The notes under the pieces: generated by a model
The model's input: the letters and a program-made list of their open reading frames with translations, nothing else
What the model was told of the DNA's origin: nothing
Database searches by the model: none
Shown: in pieces, positions 1-9,100 of the stretch
How the letters are laid out: each line of letters begins with the position of its first letter
How positions within the stretch are numbered: position 1 is the first letter of the stretch
Assembly: GCF_004214795.1 (NCBI RefSeq)
Contig: NZ_CP035928.1
Span: 2,108,001 to 2,172,000 of the forward strand
Reading direction: 5' to 3'
From: Malaciobacter pacificus
GTDB taxonomy: Bacteria > Campylobacterota > Campylobacteria > Campylobacterales > Arcobacteraceae
Length of the DNA stretch: 64,000 bases
Translations under genes and position numbers: made by a program

Positions 1-1236
1 TACAATGAAGTTTTTGAAAAAATACCTGATAGATTTTGGATTCCAGCTCATGTTCAATTTGAATATTTAAAAAATAGAGAAAAAATTATTAAAAAACCTA
101 TTGCAGAAAAATTTATTCCGCTTGAAGATGAAGTTAAGAGAACAGCAACTAAAGTTAATGATATATTGAAGCATGTAACTTCTATTGTAGATAAAACAAA
201 AAAAGATGATAAGCATCCTCATGTAGAACAAACAAAAATTTCTATTTTTGTTGATGAAATAAATAAATTTATTCAAAAATCTAAAGATTTTGAAAAAGAA
301 TTTCTTATTCAGGTTGAATCTGCAAAAAATGATGTTTTAAGTGTGGAAGATAATGATGATATTTTTGAAGCTATCAAAAAATATTTTAAAATAGGACCTG
401 AATTCACCTTTAATCAAATTATGGAAATTACAACAGAAGGAAAACATCGTTATGAATTTAAAATCCCTCCAGGATACGGTGATTATTATAAAAAAGAAAA
501 AAAAGGAATTCAGATTTTTGGTGATTTGATAATTTGGAAGCAAATAATTGAATACAGCAAAGAAAAAAAATTACCAATTATTTTTATAACAAATGATATT
601 TCTAAAGATGATGATTGGTGCTATTTAGATAAAAATAAAAAAATAATTAGTCCAAGAGAAGAGTTAATTAAAGAATTATATGATTCTTCAAAAGTTGAAT
701 TTTGGATTTATAGTCAACCTAATTTTTTATATAAAGCTAATAAGTACCTACAATCAACTATTGAAAAAACAAGTATTCAAAATGCTTTATTAATGCTTTC
801 TCAAAGAAATAAGAGAGAAAGTTTTTTACGTTATAAATGTTCACAGTGTAATAGCATAAATACAGTATATAAAAATGATTTGGATTTAGATTTTGAATGT
901 GTTGCTAGTGATGATCGTAATATGGGTTCTGAAAATCAATATGAAGCAAGGGAATATTTTGAATGTGATTGTGGAAATAATATAGAAGCTATATTTACAG
1001 TATGGGAATATCCAGTAGGTATTCATAACTATGATTCTATAGAATTGTATGGAGGAGATTTAATTGATTCTTTCCATTTTACGATAAACTTTTTTAATGA
1101 AGAAGAACGAGAAGAAATTGAATGTGATATTTGTGGTTCAGAATGTGATAGAGATAATATGATATATATGGAAGATGTTGGATATATATGTCCAAATCAT
1201 GAAATTAATCCACAAAATAAACATCATAATGATTGA
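1..1236 (+). CDS. PIN-like nuclease domain protein, 5' end outside window
   Basis: The reading frame is open from base 1, so the N-terminus lies upstream; the first internal start-like codon (TTG at 166) is not a likely real start. The visible part is 411 residues. Residues encoded around 1-60 (RFWIPAHVQFEYLKNR) and around 510-610 (GDLIIWKQI, then FITNDISKDDDW) match the layout of the PIN-like family known as PIN_8/DUF4935, whose acidic residues in GD..IW and TND.K.D would bind metal for RNA cleavage. A coiled region lies between. The C-terminal third is Cys-rich (CSQC, CDCG, CDICGSEC), which suggests zinc-binding modules for substrate or partner recognition. Nuclease activity and a defence role are inferences from family and island context. 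The family call is fairly secure. Confidence 0.7.
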   Translation, partial: YNEVFEKIPDRFWIPAHVQFEYLKNREKIIKKPIAEKFIPLEDEVKRTATKVNDILKHVTSIVDKTKKDDKHPHVEQTKISIFVDEINKFIQKSKDFEKEFLIQVESAKNDVLSVEDNDDIFEAIKKYFKIGPEFTFNQIMEITTEGKHRYEFKIPPGYGDYYKKEKKGIQIFGDLIIWKQIIEYSKEKKLPIIFITNDISKDDDWCYLDKNKKIISPREELIKELYDSSKVEFWIYSQPNFLYKANKYLQSTIEKTSIQNALLMLSQRNKRESFLRYKCSQCNSINTVYKNDLDLDFECVASDDRNMGSENQYEAREYFECDCGNNIEAIFTVWEYPVGIHNYDSIELYGGDLIDSFHFTINFFNEEEREEIECDICGSECDRDNMIYMEDVGYICPNHEINPQNKHHND

Positions 1237-1277
1237 TATTATAAATTAATAAAAGTTAAAACAACAAAGGTAATTTA

Positions 1278-1925
1278 ATGAAAAACTTATTTGAATATTT
1301 TGAAAAAAGCTTCACTTATATATATAGTATATTATTTTATATTTCACTAATTTCAATAATAATAGTTATATCATTTATATTAGGAGTTATAGATTCTAAT
1401 TTAAAAGAAGAAAACCATAAAATAATTATTCAAATGTTACCTGCATTAGGAATTACTTTGTCTGCATTATTAGCTTCAACAAGTTTAATGAAATCAATTC
1501 AAAATACAAATAAAATTGAACAGAAGAAGAAAACAAATGAATTAGAATTGAAAAAAAATAAAATATCATTTTATTTAAATCTTGTTCAAAGTTATATACA
1601 AATGTATATTGAAGATTTTAAAACTATATTAGATGATGATTTAATGGAAGATTTTAAAATAAAATTGGAAGAATATTTAAAATTAATATTAAATGATAAT
1701 GAGATTAAAGCATTAAATGATAAAGAAATTAGACAGTATATTGTTTTTATGGAAATGAATATAAATTATACAGATCGATATTTAAATAAAAAAGAATATC
1801 CAAATAAAGAAGATTTAGTCAAATCAATAGAAGAATCTTATAGTAAAATGTATTCACTTCTTGAGTCACTTGGTAAAAAATATAATATTGATTTTTCCCA
1901 TTTAAAAATAAATTTTACATATTAA
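1278..1925 (+). CDS. small membrane protein with cytoplasmic helical domain, unknown function
   Basis: A 215-aa protein that I do not recognise. Two hydrophobic segments (about residues 14-37 and 49-68) are followed by a long charged, Lys/Glu-rich helical region to the C-terminus, so a membrane-anchored protein with a cytoplasmic coiled domain is likely. AAAGGT lies 5 nt before the ATG and supports the start. It follows the PIN-like gene by 41 nt on the same strand and may be co-transcribed with it. A pairing of a nuclease-like protein with a two-helix membrane protein recalls defence effector pairs, but nothing in the sequence proves this. Confidence 0.6.
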   Translation: MKNLFEYFEKSFTYIYSILFYISLISIIIVISFILGVIDSNLKEENHKIIIQMLPALGITLSALLASTSLMKSIQNTNKIEQKKKTNELELKKNKISFYLNLVQSYIQMYIEDFKTILDDDLMEDFKIKLEEYLKLILNDNEIKALNDKEIRQYIVFMEMNINYTDRYLNKKEYPNKEDLVKSIEESYSKMYSLLESLGKKYNIDFSHLKINFTY

Positions 1926-1995
1926 TTAAATATAAGAATAAACAAAATGAAAATTATAATTTGTAAAAATTAAAGAAAGTGAAATACCCTCTTTA

Positions 1996-2028
1996 ATTAA
2001 TACGGGAGTGTTAGAAATTTTGTGTCAG
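1996..2028 (+). repeat. left target duplication and left inverted repeat of the IS256-bounded unit
   Basis: ATTAATAC at 1996-2003 is directly followed by a 25-bp repeat starting GGGAGTGTTAG and ending TTTTGTGTCAG. The same eight bases follow the matching right repeat at 9045-9069. The two 25-bp repeats agree at 19 positions in inverted orientation, with the inner 11 bases identical. An 8-bp duplication is usual for IS256-family elements. Confidence 0.8.
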
Positions 2029-2059
2029 TCTGATAGAATTTATTCTAAAGGATTGAACA

Positions 2060-3262
2060 ATGAATCAAACACTTGATTTAACAGATGCACTTAATCAGAT
2101 TAAAGCTGGTGCAAAAATAGATGGTAAGGATGGAGTTTTAGCTCCACTTATCAAACAACTAACCGAAGCTGCATTACAAGCAGAACTTGAATCTCATCTT
2201 ACAACAGAGATAAATAAAAATCGTAAAAATGGTAAATCTACTAAAACTATGAAAAGTAGTGTTGGAGAATTTGAACTTGAAATTCCAAGAGATAGGAACG
2301 GTTCTTATGAACCACAAATAGTTAAAAAACATCAAACCCATATATCAGACCATATTGAGGAAAAGATTTTATCTTTATATGCTCTTGGTAATAGCTACTC
2401 TCAAATATCTGAACATATTCAAGAGTTATATGGTATTGAGTTTTCTAAAGCAACAATAAGTGCTGTTACAGACAAAATTATACCATTACTCAAAGAGTGG
2501 CAACAAAGACCGTTAGAATCAATCTATCCATTTGTATGGCTTGATGCAATACATTATAAAATAAAAGAGAATGGCAAATATATTTCAAAAGCTGTCTACA
2601 CTATTTTAGGAGTAGGACTAAACGGTAAAAAAGAGATACTTGGACTTTATTTATCTGAAAATGAAGGAGCAAATTTTTGGCTACAAGTTTTAACTGATTT
2701 AAATAATCGAGGTGTACAAGATATACTTATTGCTTCAGTTGATGGTTTAAAAGGCTTTCCTGAAGCTATAAATGCAATATTTCCAAATACTGAAGTTCAA
2801 TTGTGTATCGTACATCAAATTAGAAATTCAATACGCTATGTAGCTTCTAAAAACCAAAAAGAGTTTATGAAAGATTTGAAGCTTATCTATCAAGCTATCT
2901 CCAAAGAAGCTGCTGAAATGGAACTTGACAATCTTGAGTCTAAGTGGGGTAAAAAATATCCTATTGTAATTAAGTCGTGGAGGAACAAATGGGAACATCT
3001 ATCTGCATATTTTAAATATACTGAAGAGATTAGACGCATCATCTACACCACTAATATTATTGAATCAGTTCACAGACAGTTTAGAAAACTTACTAAAACT
3101 AAAGGTGCTTTCCCAAATGAAAATAGTCTTCTCAAACTTTTGTATATGGGTATTCAGAATGCTTCTAAAAAATGGACAATGCCTATTTGGAATTGGTCTT
3201 TAACTATTTCACAGTTGGCAATATTATTTGAGGGCAGACTAGATGAATCTTTAAACTTATGA
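2060..3262 (+). CDS. IS256-family transposase
   Basis: A full-length 400-aa transposase of the mutator/IS256 type. The catalytic triad is visible as D162 (WLDAIHYK), D228 (SVDGLKGFPEAI) and E335 (TTNIIESVHRQ), and the family signature QLCIVHQIRNS lies between the second Asp and the Glu. The N-terminus (residues 1-150) carries the usual DNA-binding part. It starts 32 nt inside the left terminal repeat, as expected for the family. The frame is intact, so it may still be active and may mobilise the whole bounded unit. Confidence 0.95.
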   Translation: MNQTLDLTDALNQIKAGAKIDGKDGVLAPLIKQLTEAALQAELESHLTTEINKNRKNGKSTKTMKSSVGEFELEIPRDRNGSYEPQIVKKHQTHISDHIEEKILSLYALGNSYSQISEHIQELYGIEFSKATISAVTDKIIPLLKEWQQRPLESIYPFVWLDAIHYKIKENGKYISKAVYTILGVGLNGKKEILGLYLSENEGANFWLQVLTDLNNRGVQDILIASVDGLKGFPEAINAIFPNTEVQLCIVHQIRNSIRYVASKNQKEFMKDLKLIYQAISKEAAEMELDNLESKWGKKYPIVIKSWRNKWEHLSAYFKYTEEIRRIIYTTNIIESVHRQFRKLTKTKGAFPNENSLLKLLYMGIQNASKKWTMPIWNWSLTISQLAILFEGRLDESLNL

Positions 3263-3416
3263 CTTAAAAAGTGATTTTTGTTGTTCAAAAAGTCCTTAGG
3301 ATTTGAGAGAATCACTAAATTCTACTTCTTGAACACTTTTTGGAACAAATTATATCTCTAAACAAAGGTTATAAAGCCAATAAGTTAGATTTTCTAATTT
3401 TGTTCCAAAATCTAGA
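3263..3416. other. noncoding IS256 tail with repeated GTTC(C)AAAA inverted motifs
   Basis: There is no gene in this stretch. TTTTGGAACAAA at 3338-3349 is the perfect reverse complement of TTTGTTCCAAAA at 3399-3410, and a related GTTCAAAAAGT lies near 3282. The spacer between the main arms is about 49 nt. The region lies between the IS256 transposase stop and the IS1182 insertion point and ends in TCTAGA. It could be the structured end region of the IS256 element, but I cannot show its role. Confidence 0.45.
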
Positions 3417-5118
3417 GAGACTGTGAAAGAACTAACTCCTATGTAAGTAAAAAGAATCGAGTTAAAGAATATTTTTCAATATTTAAATGTATAAACTCAT
3501 TTTTCGATGATAAAAAGCTTTAAAAAAGACTAGAACTGCAATGTACTCTGCTATTTCTTGTTTTATATCTTCAATATTGCCACTTTTACTGGCTTTTATT
3601 AGCTTTTTAAACAGTGTAATACCAATTAGATTTAATAATCTTCTAAAATTATAGGTAAGCATAATAAGAGCATTCTCTCCAGCAACTTTTATTTTACCCC
3701 GTACTAGAAAATGACTCCAGCCAAGATTTTGTTTGATTGTCCCAAATGGGTGTTCAACTAATTCTGCACGCTGTTGAATCATCACTTTAGCTTCTTGTGT
3801 ATTCATCTTTGCACGGTGTGCAGTGACAACTTCTTCATGTTCCCAACGCCAAAGACGTTTTGCAGGAGTTTTTTCAGGAATACATTGTGAACGTATTGGA
3901 CAAACTTTACATACAGAACCAGTACCAAAATACATAAAGCGTTTTATACCATTTTGCTCAAAAGTAGTTTTTTTCCGCTTCATCACTTTTTCATTTGGAC
4001 AAATATAACAGTCATTGATTTCATCATAAGTGAATGAATCTCTTGGAAACTTCCCTTTATCTTTTTGCTTCTTTTGCTTGTCTGGTTCAGGAATATAAAC
4101 ATCAATCCCTTCATCACTACATCGCTTGATCTCTTTGGAATTATAATAACCTGCATCAGCTGCTACTTTCATTTGTTCATTATCAATAACTTCTTTAGCT
4201 TGTGTTGCCATTGGATAAAGTTGATCGTGGTCTACCCCTTTACTAGAAATATCAGTAGCAACTATGAACTTATATTTTCCATCAACAGCAATTTGAGAAT
4301 TATAAGCTACCAAGTGATGTGCTGGTTTAGTCATTAAGGTCGCATCAGGATCACTTTTACAATACTGTTTTACTTGATGTTCTTTGAGAATATTCAGATC
4401 ATCATTTAGTTTGGCTTTACGCTTTTTAAGTCGGTCAATATGTTGCTTACAAACAAGAGGTTTAGTTTCTTTATTCTCACAACTATCACTGTATTCTAGG
4501 GAATTTAGATACTCTGTTATTTTCTCATCAACTGATTCCATATCTTTAAGAGTCATTTTTTCAGAGATAAGTTGATTCTTTGAGGCATTAGCTCTTAAAA
4601 AAGCTCCATCAATAGCAACAACTTCTCCATCAATTAAATCAACAGAACGACATAATATTACAAAGTCACGAAATAGTTGTTTTAACACTGAAGGATTATC
4701 TTTACGAAAGTTAGCAATAGTTTTATATCCAGGAGTTAATCCTTCACATAGCCACATCATTTCAACATTACGTTTAATCTCACGCTCAAGCTTTCTAGAA
4801 CTTCTAATACTATTTAGATATCCATAGAGATAAATTTTTAAAAGTAGTGCTGGATGATATGCTGGTTGACCTTCCAAACCACCATTATTAGTAAATACTC
4901 CTAAAGAAGCTAAATCAATACTATCAACATAACTATCAATAGCTCTTACTGGATTATTTTCATCAACATATTCATCTAAACTAGGAGGAAAAAGAAGTTG
5001 TTGATTACGGTCTAAACCTTCTTTGTAGTTCGGCATTGTAAAGCCTTTTTATTAATCTATGATATCTATATTTTAGCTAATTTTCTGTTATCAACGGCTT
5101 TAGTTCTTTCACAGTCTC
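3417..5118 (-). mobile_element. IS1182-family insertion sequence, complete
   Basis: Perfect 19-bp inverted repeats (GAGACTGTGAAAGAACTAA at 3417-3435; reverse complement at 5100-5118) frame a single transposase gene. TAGA occurs directly outside both ends (3413-3416 and 5119-5122) as a 4-bp target duplication. The element is inserted in the noncoding part between the IS256 transposase and the 3' end of the histidine kinase gene, so it looks younger than the IS256-bounded unit. Confidence 0.85.
3483..5036 (-). CDS. IS1182-family transposase
   Basis: A 517-aa DDE transposase. The N-terminal part (YKEGLDRNQQLLFPPSLDEY, then HPALLLKIYLYGYLNSIRSSRKLE) is the typical DUF772 head of IS1182/IS5-like enzymes. 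The catalytic core includes AIDGAFLRANASKN and AADAGYYNSKE. A Cys-rich segment (CYICPNEKVM, CKVCPIRSQC) follows, and the C-terminal part contains AELVEHPFGTIKQNLGW, which holds the likely catalytic Glu. The frame is intact, and it is the only gene of its element. Confidence 0.95.
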   Translation of the reverse strand: MPNYKEGLDRNQQLLFPPSLDEYVDENNPVRAIDSYVDSIDLASLGVFTNNGGLEGQPAYHPALLLKIYLYGYLNSIRSSRKLEREIKRNVEMMWLCEGLTPGYKTIANFRKDNPSVLKQLFRDFVILCRSVDLIDGEVVAIDGAFLRANASKNQLISEKMTLKDMESVDEKITEYLNSLEYSDSCENKETKPLVCKQHIDRLKKRKAKLNDDLNILKEHQVKQYCKSDPDATLMTKPAHHLVAYNSQIAVDGKYKFIVATDISSKGVDHDQLYPMATQAKEVIDNEQMKVAADAGYYNSKEIKRCSDEGIDVYIPEPDKQKKQKDKGKFPRDSFTYDEINDCYICPNEKVMKRKKTTFEQNGIKRFMYFGTGSVCKVCPIRSQCIPEKTPAKRLWRWEHEEVVTAHRAKMNTQEAKVMIQQRAELVEHPFGTIKQNLGWSHFLVRGKIKVAGENALIMLTYNFRRLLNLIGITLFKKLIKASKSGNIEDIKQEIAEYIAVLVFFKAFYHRKMSLYI

Positions 5119-5158
5119 TAGAGGTTGTGACACATTTAACATGAACTATAAAAAATAT

Positions 5159-6715
5159 TTACTTTAATGGTAAGATTATTTTAAATTCAGCTCCAGAATA
5201 CTCTTTTCCATTGTACTTATAATTTATATTATGAGCTTCAATAGTTCCATTCATCCCATCTACTATTAAGTTGTAAGTCATATGAAGTCCAAGACCTGTC
5301 CCTTGAGATTGATGTTTTGTTGTAAAGTATGGTTCAAAAACCTTAGGAAGTATATCATCACGTATACCTCCTGCATTATCCTTAAATATAATAGTAACTT
5401 TATCTTCTTTTAGTTCTGTAGATATAAAAATAAGCTTATCATCTTCTTTATTTTTAAAAGCATCTTTTGAGTTATTGAATATATTGATGAAACATTGAAC
5501 CAATTCATTTGGATAGCCATTTATAATTATATTCTCATCTATATCTTTTATAATTTCTATATCATTACTCTTTATACTACCCTCTACAAGATGTAAAAAG
5601 CTTTCAATAGTATCAGCCAATTTAAACTCAACTACTTTTCGGTCACCCTTTATAAAGTTTCTAAAGTCATCTATAGTTTTTGATAGATACTGTGCGTTAT
5701 CATTTATTGAATCACAGGTTCTTATAAATATTTCATCTGTAAGTGTATTATATTCTTTTTGAAGTTTTAACCCTGTAGATGCAGTTGATATAACTGATAG
5801 TGGTTGTCTCCATTGATGTGCAATATTCCCTATCATCTCACCCATTGCTACAAGCTTTGATTGTTCTGCAATTAATCTTTCATTCTCTTTTTGTTCAGTT
5901 ATATCTGTTATATATCCTAAATAGTGTGTAGTATTTCCATTATCATCTCTTAATACCACAGTATAATCTAATACCCATTTTGACTTACCATCTTTTGCTA
6001 TAAGCCTATATGGTTTGTGTTGGAAAAATTTGCTATCTGATTTACTTCCCTCTTCAACTTCACTTATTACAGTTTGTAAATCTTGCTTATCAATACAATC
6101 AGCATAATGAACTTCACCATTTAAAAACTCATCTTGTGTATATCCTAAGAGTCTTGATACACTTTGTGATACATAATTAATACTCCAATTATCATCATTA
6201 TTCCATTTAAAAAGTACTGAATCTCCTTGGTCAAATAATGAAAGTAAGATAGTCTGTTCATTTGTTTTGTATTGAAGCTTTTCTTTTTCAATTTTAATTT
6301 GAATATTTGATTTGATTTGTCTATAGATGAGATATATTATCACTAGTGATATAAAGAAAGATAATATTCTAATAGTCATAGTACTAGTTAGTGATGATTT
6401 TATAATATCTGATTTTGAGTGGGAGACAATATAAGCTACTGTTTTATTTGATAAGTTTTTGATTGGTAAAAAAGAGATGATTTCAATATTTTTATTATTT
6501 TTAATATAAAAATTAAACTTCTCACCTTTTTGAGTATTAGTATGTATTATTTCTCTCATTGGTTCAAGTTTCTTTTTATTTTCTACTATACATAGTTGTT
6601 TTGAATGAAATGGACCTAAGTTAAGCATAAAATCTTCATCTTCAGCAGATTGTTCATAGTTTATTACTAAATTTTTTGTTTCCCAAGCTTTTATATCAAA
6701 TATATGTTTATTTAC
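5159..6715 (-). pseudogene. sensor histidine kinase, C-terminal part (PAS-HisKA-HATPase), cut off from its N-terminus by an IS
   Basis: This frame encodes the rest of a Cache domain, a transmembrane helix (around LSFFISLVIIYLIY), a PAS domain with a PAC motif (HYLGYITDITEQKENE), the phosphoacceptor block GEMIGNIAHQWRQPLSV and an ATPase domain with N box (INIFNNSKDA), G1 (DNAGGI) and G2 (GTGLGLHMTY). The frame runs open past its first ATG (6628) to the 8-bp IS4 target duplication at 6708-6715. Joining this to the part at 8279-8901 with one duplication removed gives a continuous protein of about 723 aa. No response regulator gene is adjacent. As it stands, the sensor domain is separated and the gene is broken. 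Confidence 0.85.
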
Positions 6716-6728
6716 TTAACTTTCGCAC
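6708..6728. repeat. target duplication and inverted repeat at the IS4 left end
   Basis: TTATTTAC (6708-6715) is repeated at 8279-8286. Next to it inside the element is TTAACTTTCGCAC (6716-6728), whose reverse complement lies at 8265-8277. The transposase stop codon and last three codons lie in this repeat. Confidence 0.85.
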
Positions 6729-8080
6729 CTAAAACCAAGCAATTTTCCAGTCACATCTCTTAATAGATCAATGATAGCTGTAAAATCCTCATTTCTATTG
6801 ACAACTTCTTCAATTTTTGCAATCTCATCTAAAATAGCTAAAAATGCTTGCATAGCTATTGCTAGAGTATGAAGTTCACATTCTAAATCTTTAAACAATC
6901 CACCAATTGTTTTAGGTTCATTGCTGATACGATTTATATAGCTAACAACATTGTATGTAAAAAAAGATAGTGTAATTCTGGCTATCAAAGCTTCATAGAT
7001 TCGATTCTCTTCTTTTCCGAATCCAAAGTGTTCACGAAGTTCTTTATACCCTTGTTCTATATCCCATCGTCTTTTATAAATATCTATAATCTCTTCATCA
7101 CTAAGTATAAGATTGGTTGATACGATTGGTATTAAATTCTCTTTTGTTTTTATAAAAACAATTTTTAATTTACCAGCTTTTTTATGTTCAACTATGGTTG
7201 AAAAATACTCAAACTTTATCTTTTTGCCATATTGACCCATCTTGATAGATTTAAGCTTTTTAAATTTGTTATAGATGCCATCAAGGGTCTTTTTCTCTCC
7301 TGTAAAATTCCATATCCTGTCATTGTTTACCATTCTTGAAATGACTTGCAATCCAAGTTCATTCATAGTTTCTATAAATACAGGTTTAGAATACCAGCTA
7401 TCTACAAGCAGATAATCTGCATATATACCACTAGCTACTGCTCTTTTAATCATCTCTATAGCAATTTGTGATTTCCCTTTTAAGCTTTCCAATCTTCGCT
7501 TATGTGCATTGGTTCGATGATCAATAATATTTGTAAACTCTTCTATCTTTACCCTTGCATAACTGTTCATAGCAATTGCAAAGTCCAACATAAAATTTGA
7601 ATAACCATCACTATAGTTTAGTGATACAACATTTACACCTCTGATTTTTCTCTTTGCTTTATTGCTCCAAAGGTTGTCACAACTTCCCTCTATATTTTTA
7701 CCAACTTTATCTTCAACAGTATCATCAAGTATAAGAACTCTTACTAGCTTTGAATCTTGCACTTTATGAAGTAGTGATAAGATCTTTAAAGAACTAAGAG
7801 ATAATAGTTTTCTCCAATTATAAGAAGTATTGGAAAGTAATCGATAATATACATCTTTTTTGAAACTATCATTACTTTGATCCATAAAGGTTGATATTTT
7901 TTTATTCATAACCAGCATATATACAAAATGTAATACAACCATATGAACAGCAACTCCCTCTTTTTTAGAAAAATTGCTCTTGGTTAAAATAGTTTTCATA
8001 TTTAACAAACGTAATGTTTCATAGATTGGATTTTTTAACTTATCGTTTATAATACCGATGATCTTGGATTCTATCTGCAT
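6716..8080 (-). CDS. IS4-superfamily transposase
   Basis: A 454-aa DDE transposase of the DDE_Tnp_1 type. The catalytic motifs are LILDDTVEDK (D119/D120), YLLVDSWYSK (D227) and the IS4 Y-R-E signature YKRRWDIEQGYKELR (Y335, R338, E342). The C-terminus (GFRCES) is encoded in the terminal inverted repeat. The frame is intact and the length is normal for IS4-like enzymes. I cannot assign the subgroup from sequence alone. Confidence 0.92.
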   Translation of the reverse strand: MQIESKIIGIINDKLKNPIYETLRLLNMKTILTKSNFSKKEGVAVHMVVLHFVYMLVMNKKISTFMDQSNDSFKKDVYYRLLSNTSYNWRKLLSLSSLKILSLLHKVQDSKLVRVLILDDTVEDKVGKNIEGSCDNLWSNKAKRKIRGVNVVSLNYSDGYSNFMLDFAIAMNSYARVKIEEFTNIIDHRTNAHKRRLESLKGKSQIAIEMIKRAVASGIYADYLLVDSWYSKPVFIETMNELGLQVISRMVNNDRIWNFTGEKKTLDGIYNKFKKLKSIKMGQYGKKIKFEYFSTIVEHKKAGKLKIVFIKTKENLIPIVSTNLILSDEEIIDIYKRRWDIEQGYKELREHFGFGKEENRIYEALIARITLSFFTYNVVSYINRISNEPKTIGGLFKDLECELHTLAIAMQAFLAILDEIAKIEEVVNRNEDFTAIIDLLRDVTGKLLGFRCES

Positions 8081-8278
8081 TCTTACCCTTTAATATAATA
8101 GATATTATAGCTAAAAGTGCCTATTTAAGGGCTTTATTGAGAGTTCAAAATAGAAAAATATCATAGAAAAACAACTAAATTATTTTTATGTCAACAAGGA
8201 TAAGATTATTAACTAAAGGAGTAATGTTTTAGGGAGATTTAGCTACAATTTTAATCAATTTAACGTGCGAAAGTTAAG
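6716..8278 (-). mobile_element. IS4-type insertion sequence interrupting the histidine kinase
   Basis: A 1.56-kb element with perfect 13-bp terminal repeats (TTAACTTTCGCAC) and an 8-bp target duplication (TTATTTAC). It contains one transposase gene. Excising the element with one duplication restores the kinase frame (FLV-N-KHIFD), so no other damage to the kinase is visible and the insertion looks recent. One extra G (8278) between the right repeat and the duplication leaves the exact outer base uncertain. Confidence 0.88.
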
Positions 8279-8901
8279 TTATTTACTAAAAAATGAGAAT
8301 GCATATTACTTACATTATTTAAGTAAATTTGATATTTTGCACTAGAAAAAGAGATTTCCATTGCACCTATATGGATATTATTTTTATCAAATAAAGGAAA
8401 AGTATTTCTAAATCCATGAGCAGTTCTTCCTTGAGTAAAACCTCTAATAGGTTCTTTTGTTTCATTTGCTATTTTATAGTCTTCTCTTATTTCAGTTAAA
8501 TCATCACCAAACTTTGATGGTTTATGTACTCTTAAAAAAGATATATTATCTCTATTTACAAATTGTAGTTGCAATACACCTTGTTTTTTAGCGATTCTGT
8601 ACTGTTCTTGTAGTTGGGTATTTAGTTTTTCTCTATTGATGTTATTTTGCTCTTCAGTTGCTGTATAGGACTCACTTAAAAATTTAATAGCATCTGTATT
8701 TCTCATTATTGATTGAGAAATAGCATAAGCAATGTTTTTTTGTGTTGTATTTAAAATTTCAAAATGGATTTGTAGTTTGTTTAAATCTTCTTTTAGAACT
8801 AAATCTATTCTTTGTTTTGAGTTTATCTCTGTAATGAAATATACTATGGTATTTATAGATATAAAAAGTAATATTAATAATATAATATTTTTTATTTTCA
8901 A
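8260..8901 (-). pseudogene. sensor histidine kinase, N-terminal Cache part, truncated by the IS4 insertion
   Basis: The frame encodes an N-terminal membrane helix (about residues 4-22) and most of a periplasmic Cache-type sensor domain (VLQLQFVNRDNISFLRVHKP, then GFTQGRTAHGFRNTFPLF). The last six residues (NLTFAR) come from the IS4 terminal repeat and are not original. The start is TTG at 8901 with GAGGT about 9 nt upstream, which supports this unusual start. A truncated membrane-anchored sensor might still be made but would have no kinase domain. Confidence 0.82.
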
Positions 8902-9044
8902 GAAAAGAGTACCTCTTATTTAACTTTAATTATTGTATCTTAATTATTATTTAGCTTAAATAAATAGTCCCACATCCTGTAGTTTTTGGCGCAAATTAGG
9001 ATTAGTAAGATTAAATATGCTAAAATTCTAAGAACTATCAGTTA
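8902..9044. other. kinase upstream region inside the IS256-bounded unit
   Basis: This is noncoding sequence between the kinase start and the right terminal repeat. On the minus strand TATGCTAAAAT near 9010-9025 could hold a -10 element. No IS256 transposase fragment can be read here. If a second IS256 copy once stood at this end, only its terminal repeat remains. Confidence 0.4.
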
Positions 9045-9077
9045 CTGACACAAAACTCTGAACAGTCTCATTAATAC
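9045..9077 (-). repeat. right inverted repeat and right target duplication of the IS256-bounded unit
   Basis: CTGACACAAAACTCTGAACA begins a 25-bp repeat (9045-9069) that is the inverted partner of 2004-2028, with 19 of 25 matches. ATTAATAC follows directly (9070-9077) and equals the left flank. CTGATAG also occurs just inside both ends, so similarity extends slightly beyond the 25 bp. Confidence 0.8.
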
Positions 9078-9100
9078 AAGATATACTTAGAAATATTAAC

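Larger units (their letters stand above)
2004..9069. mobile_element. IS256-bounded transposon-like unit of 7.07 kb with passenger kinase and nested ISs
   Basis: The unit is framed by IS256-type terminal repeats (2004-2028, 9045-9069) and an 8-bp target duplication (1996-2003, 9070-9077), which suggests that the whole segment moved as one. It contains one IS256 transposase, an IS1182 element (3417-5118) and a histidine kinase gene split by an IS4-type element (6716-8278). The simplest history is an IS256 copy that captured the kinase gene, or a former two-copy composite whose second copy has shrunk to one terminal repeat, with IS1182 and IS4 arriving later. Its insertion lies in the gap between two island genes and breaks neither. 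Confidence 0.65.

Noticed and set aside
166-1236. TTG at 166 as the real start of the PIN-like gene
   Set aside because: The frame is open to base 1 and the upstream residues match the family, so the gene begins before the window.
5119-5150. GTTGTGACACATTTAACATG next to the IS1182 end as the true right end of the IS256 element
   Set aside because: Only about seven bases (TGTGTCA on the other strand) match the IS256 repeat and no copy of ATTAATAC follows, while the repeat at 9045-9069 has both a long match and the duplication.
8902-9044. Remnant of a second IS256 transposase
   Set aside because: No frame resembling the transposase ends can be read here; only the terminal repeat is similar.
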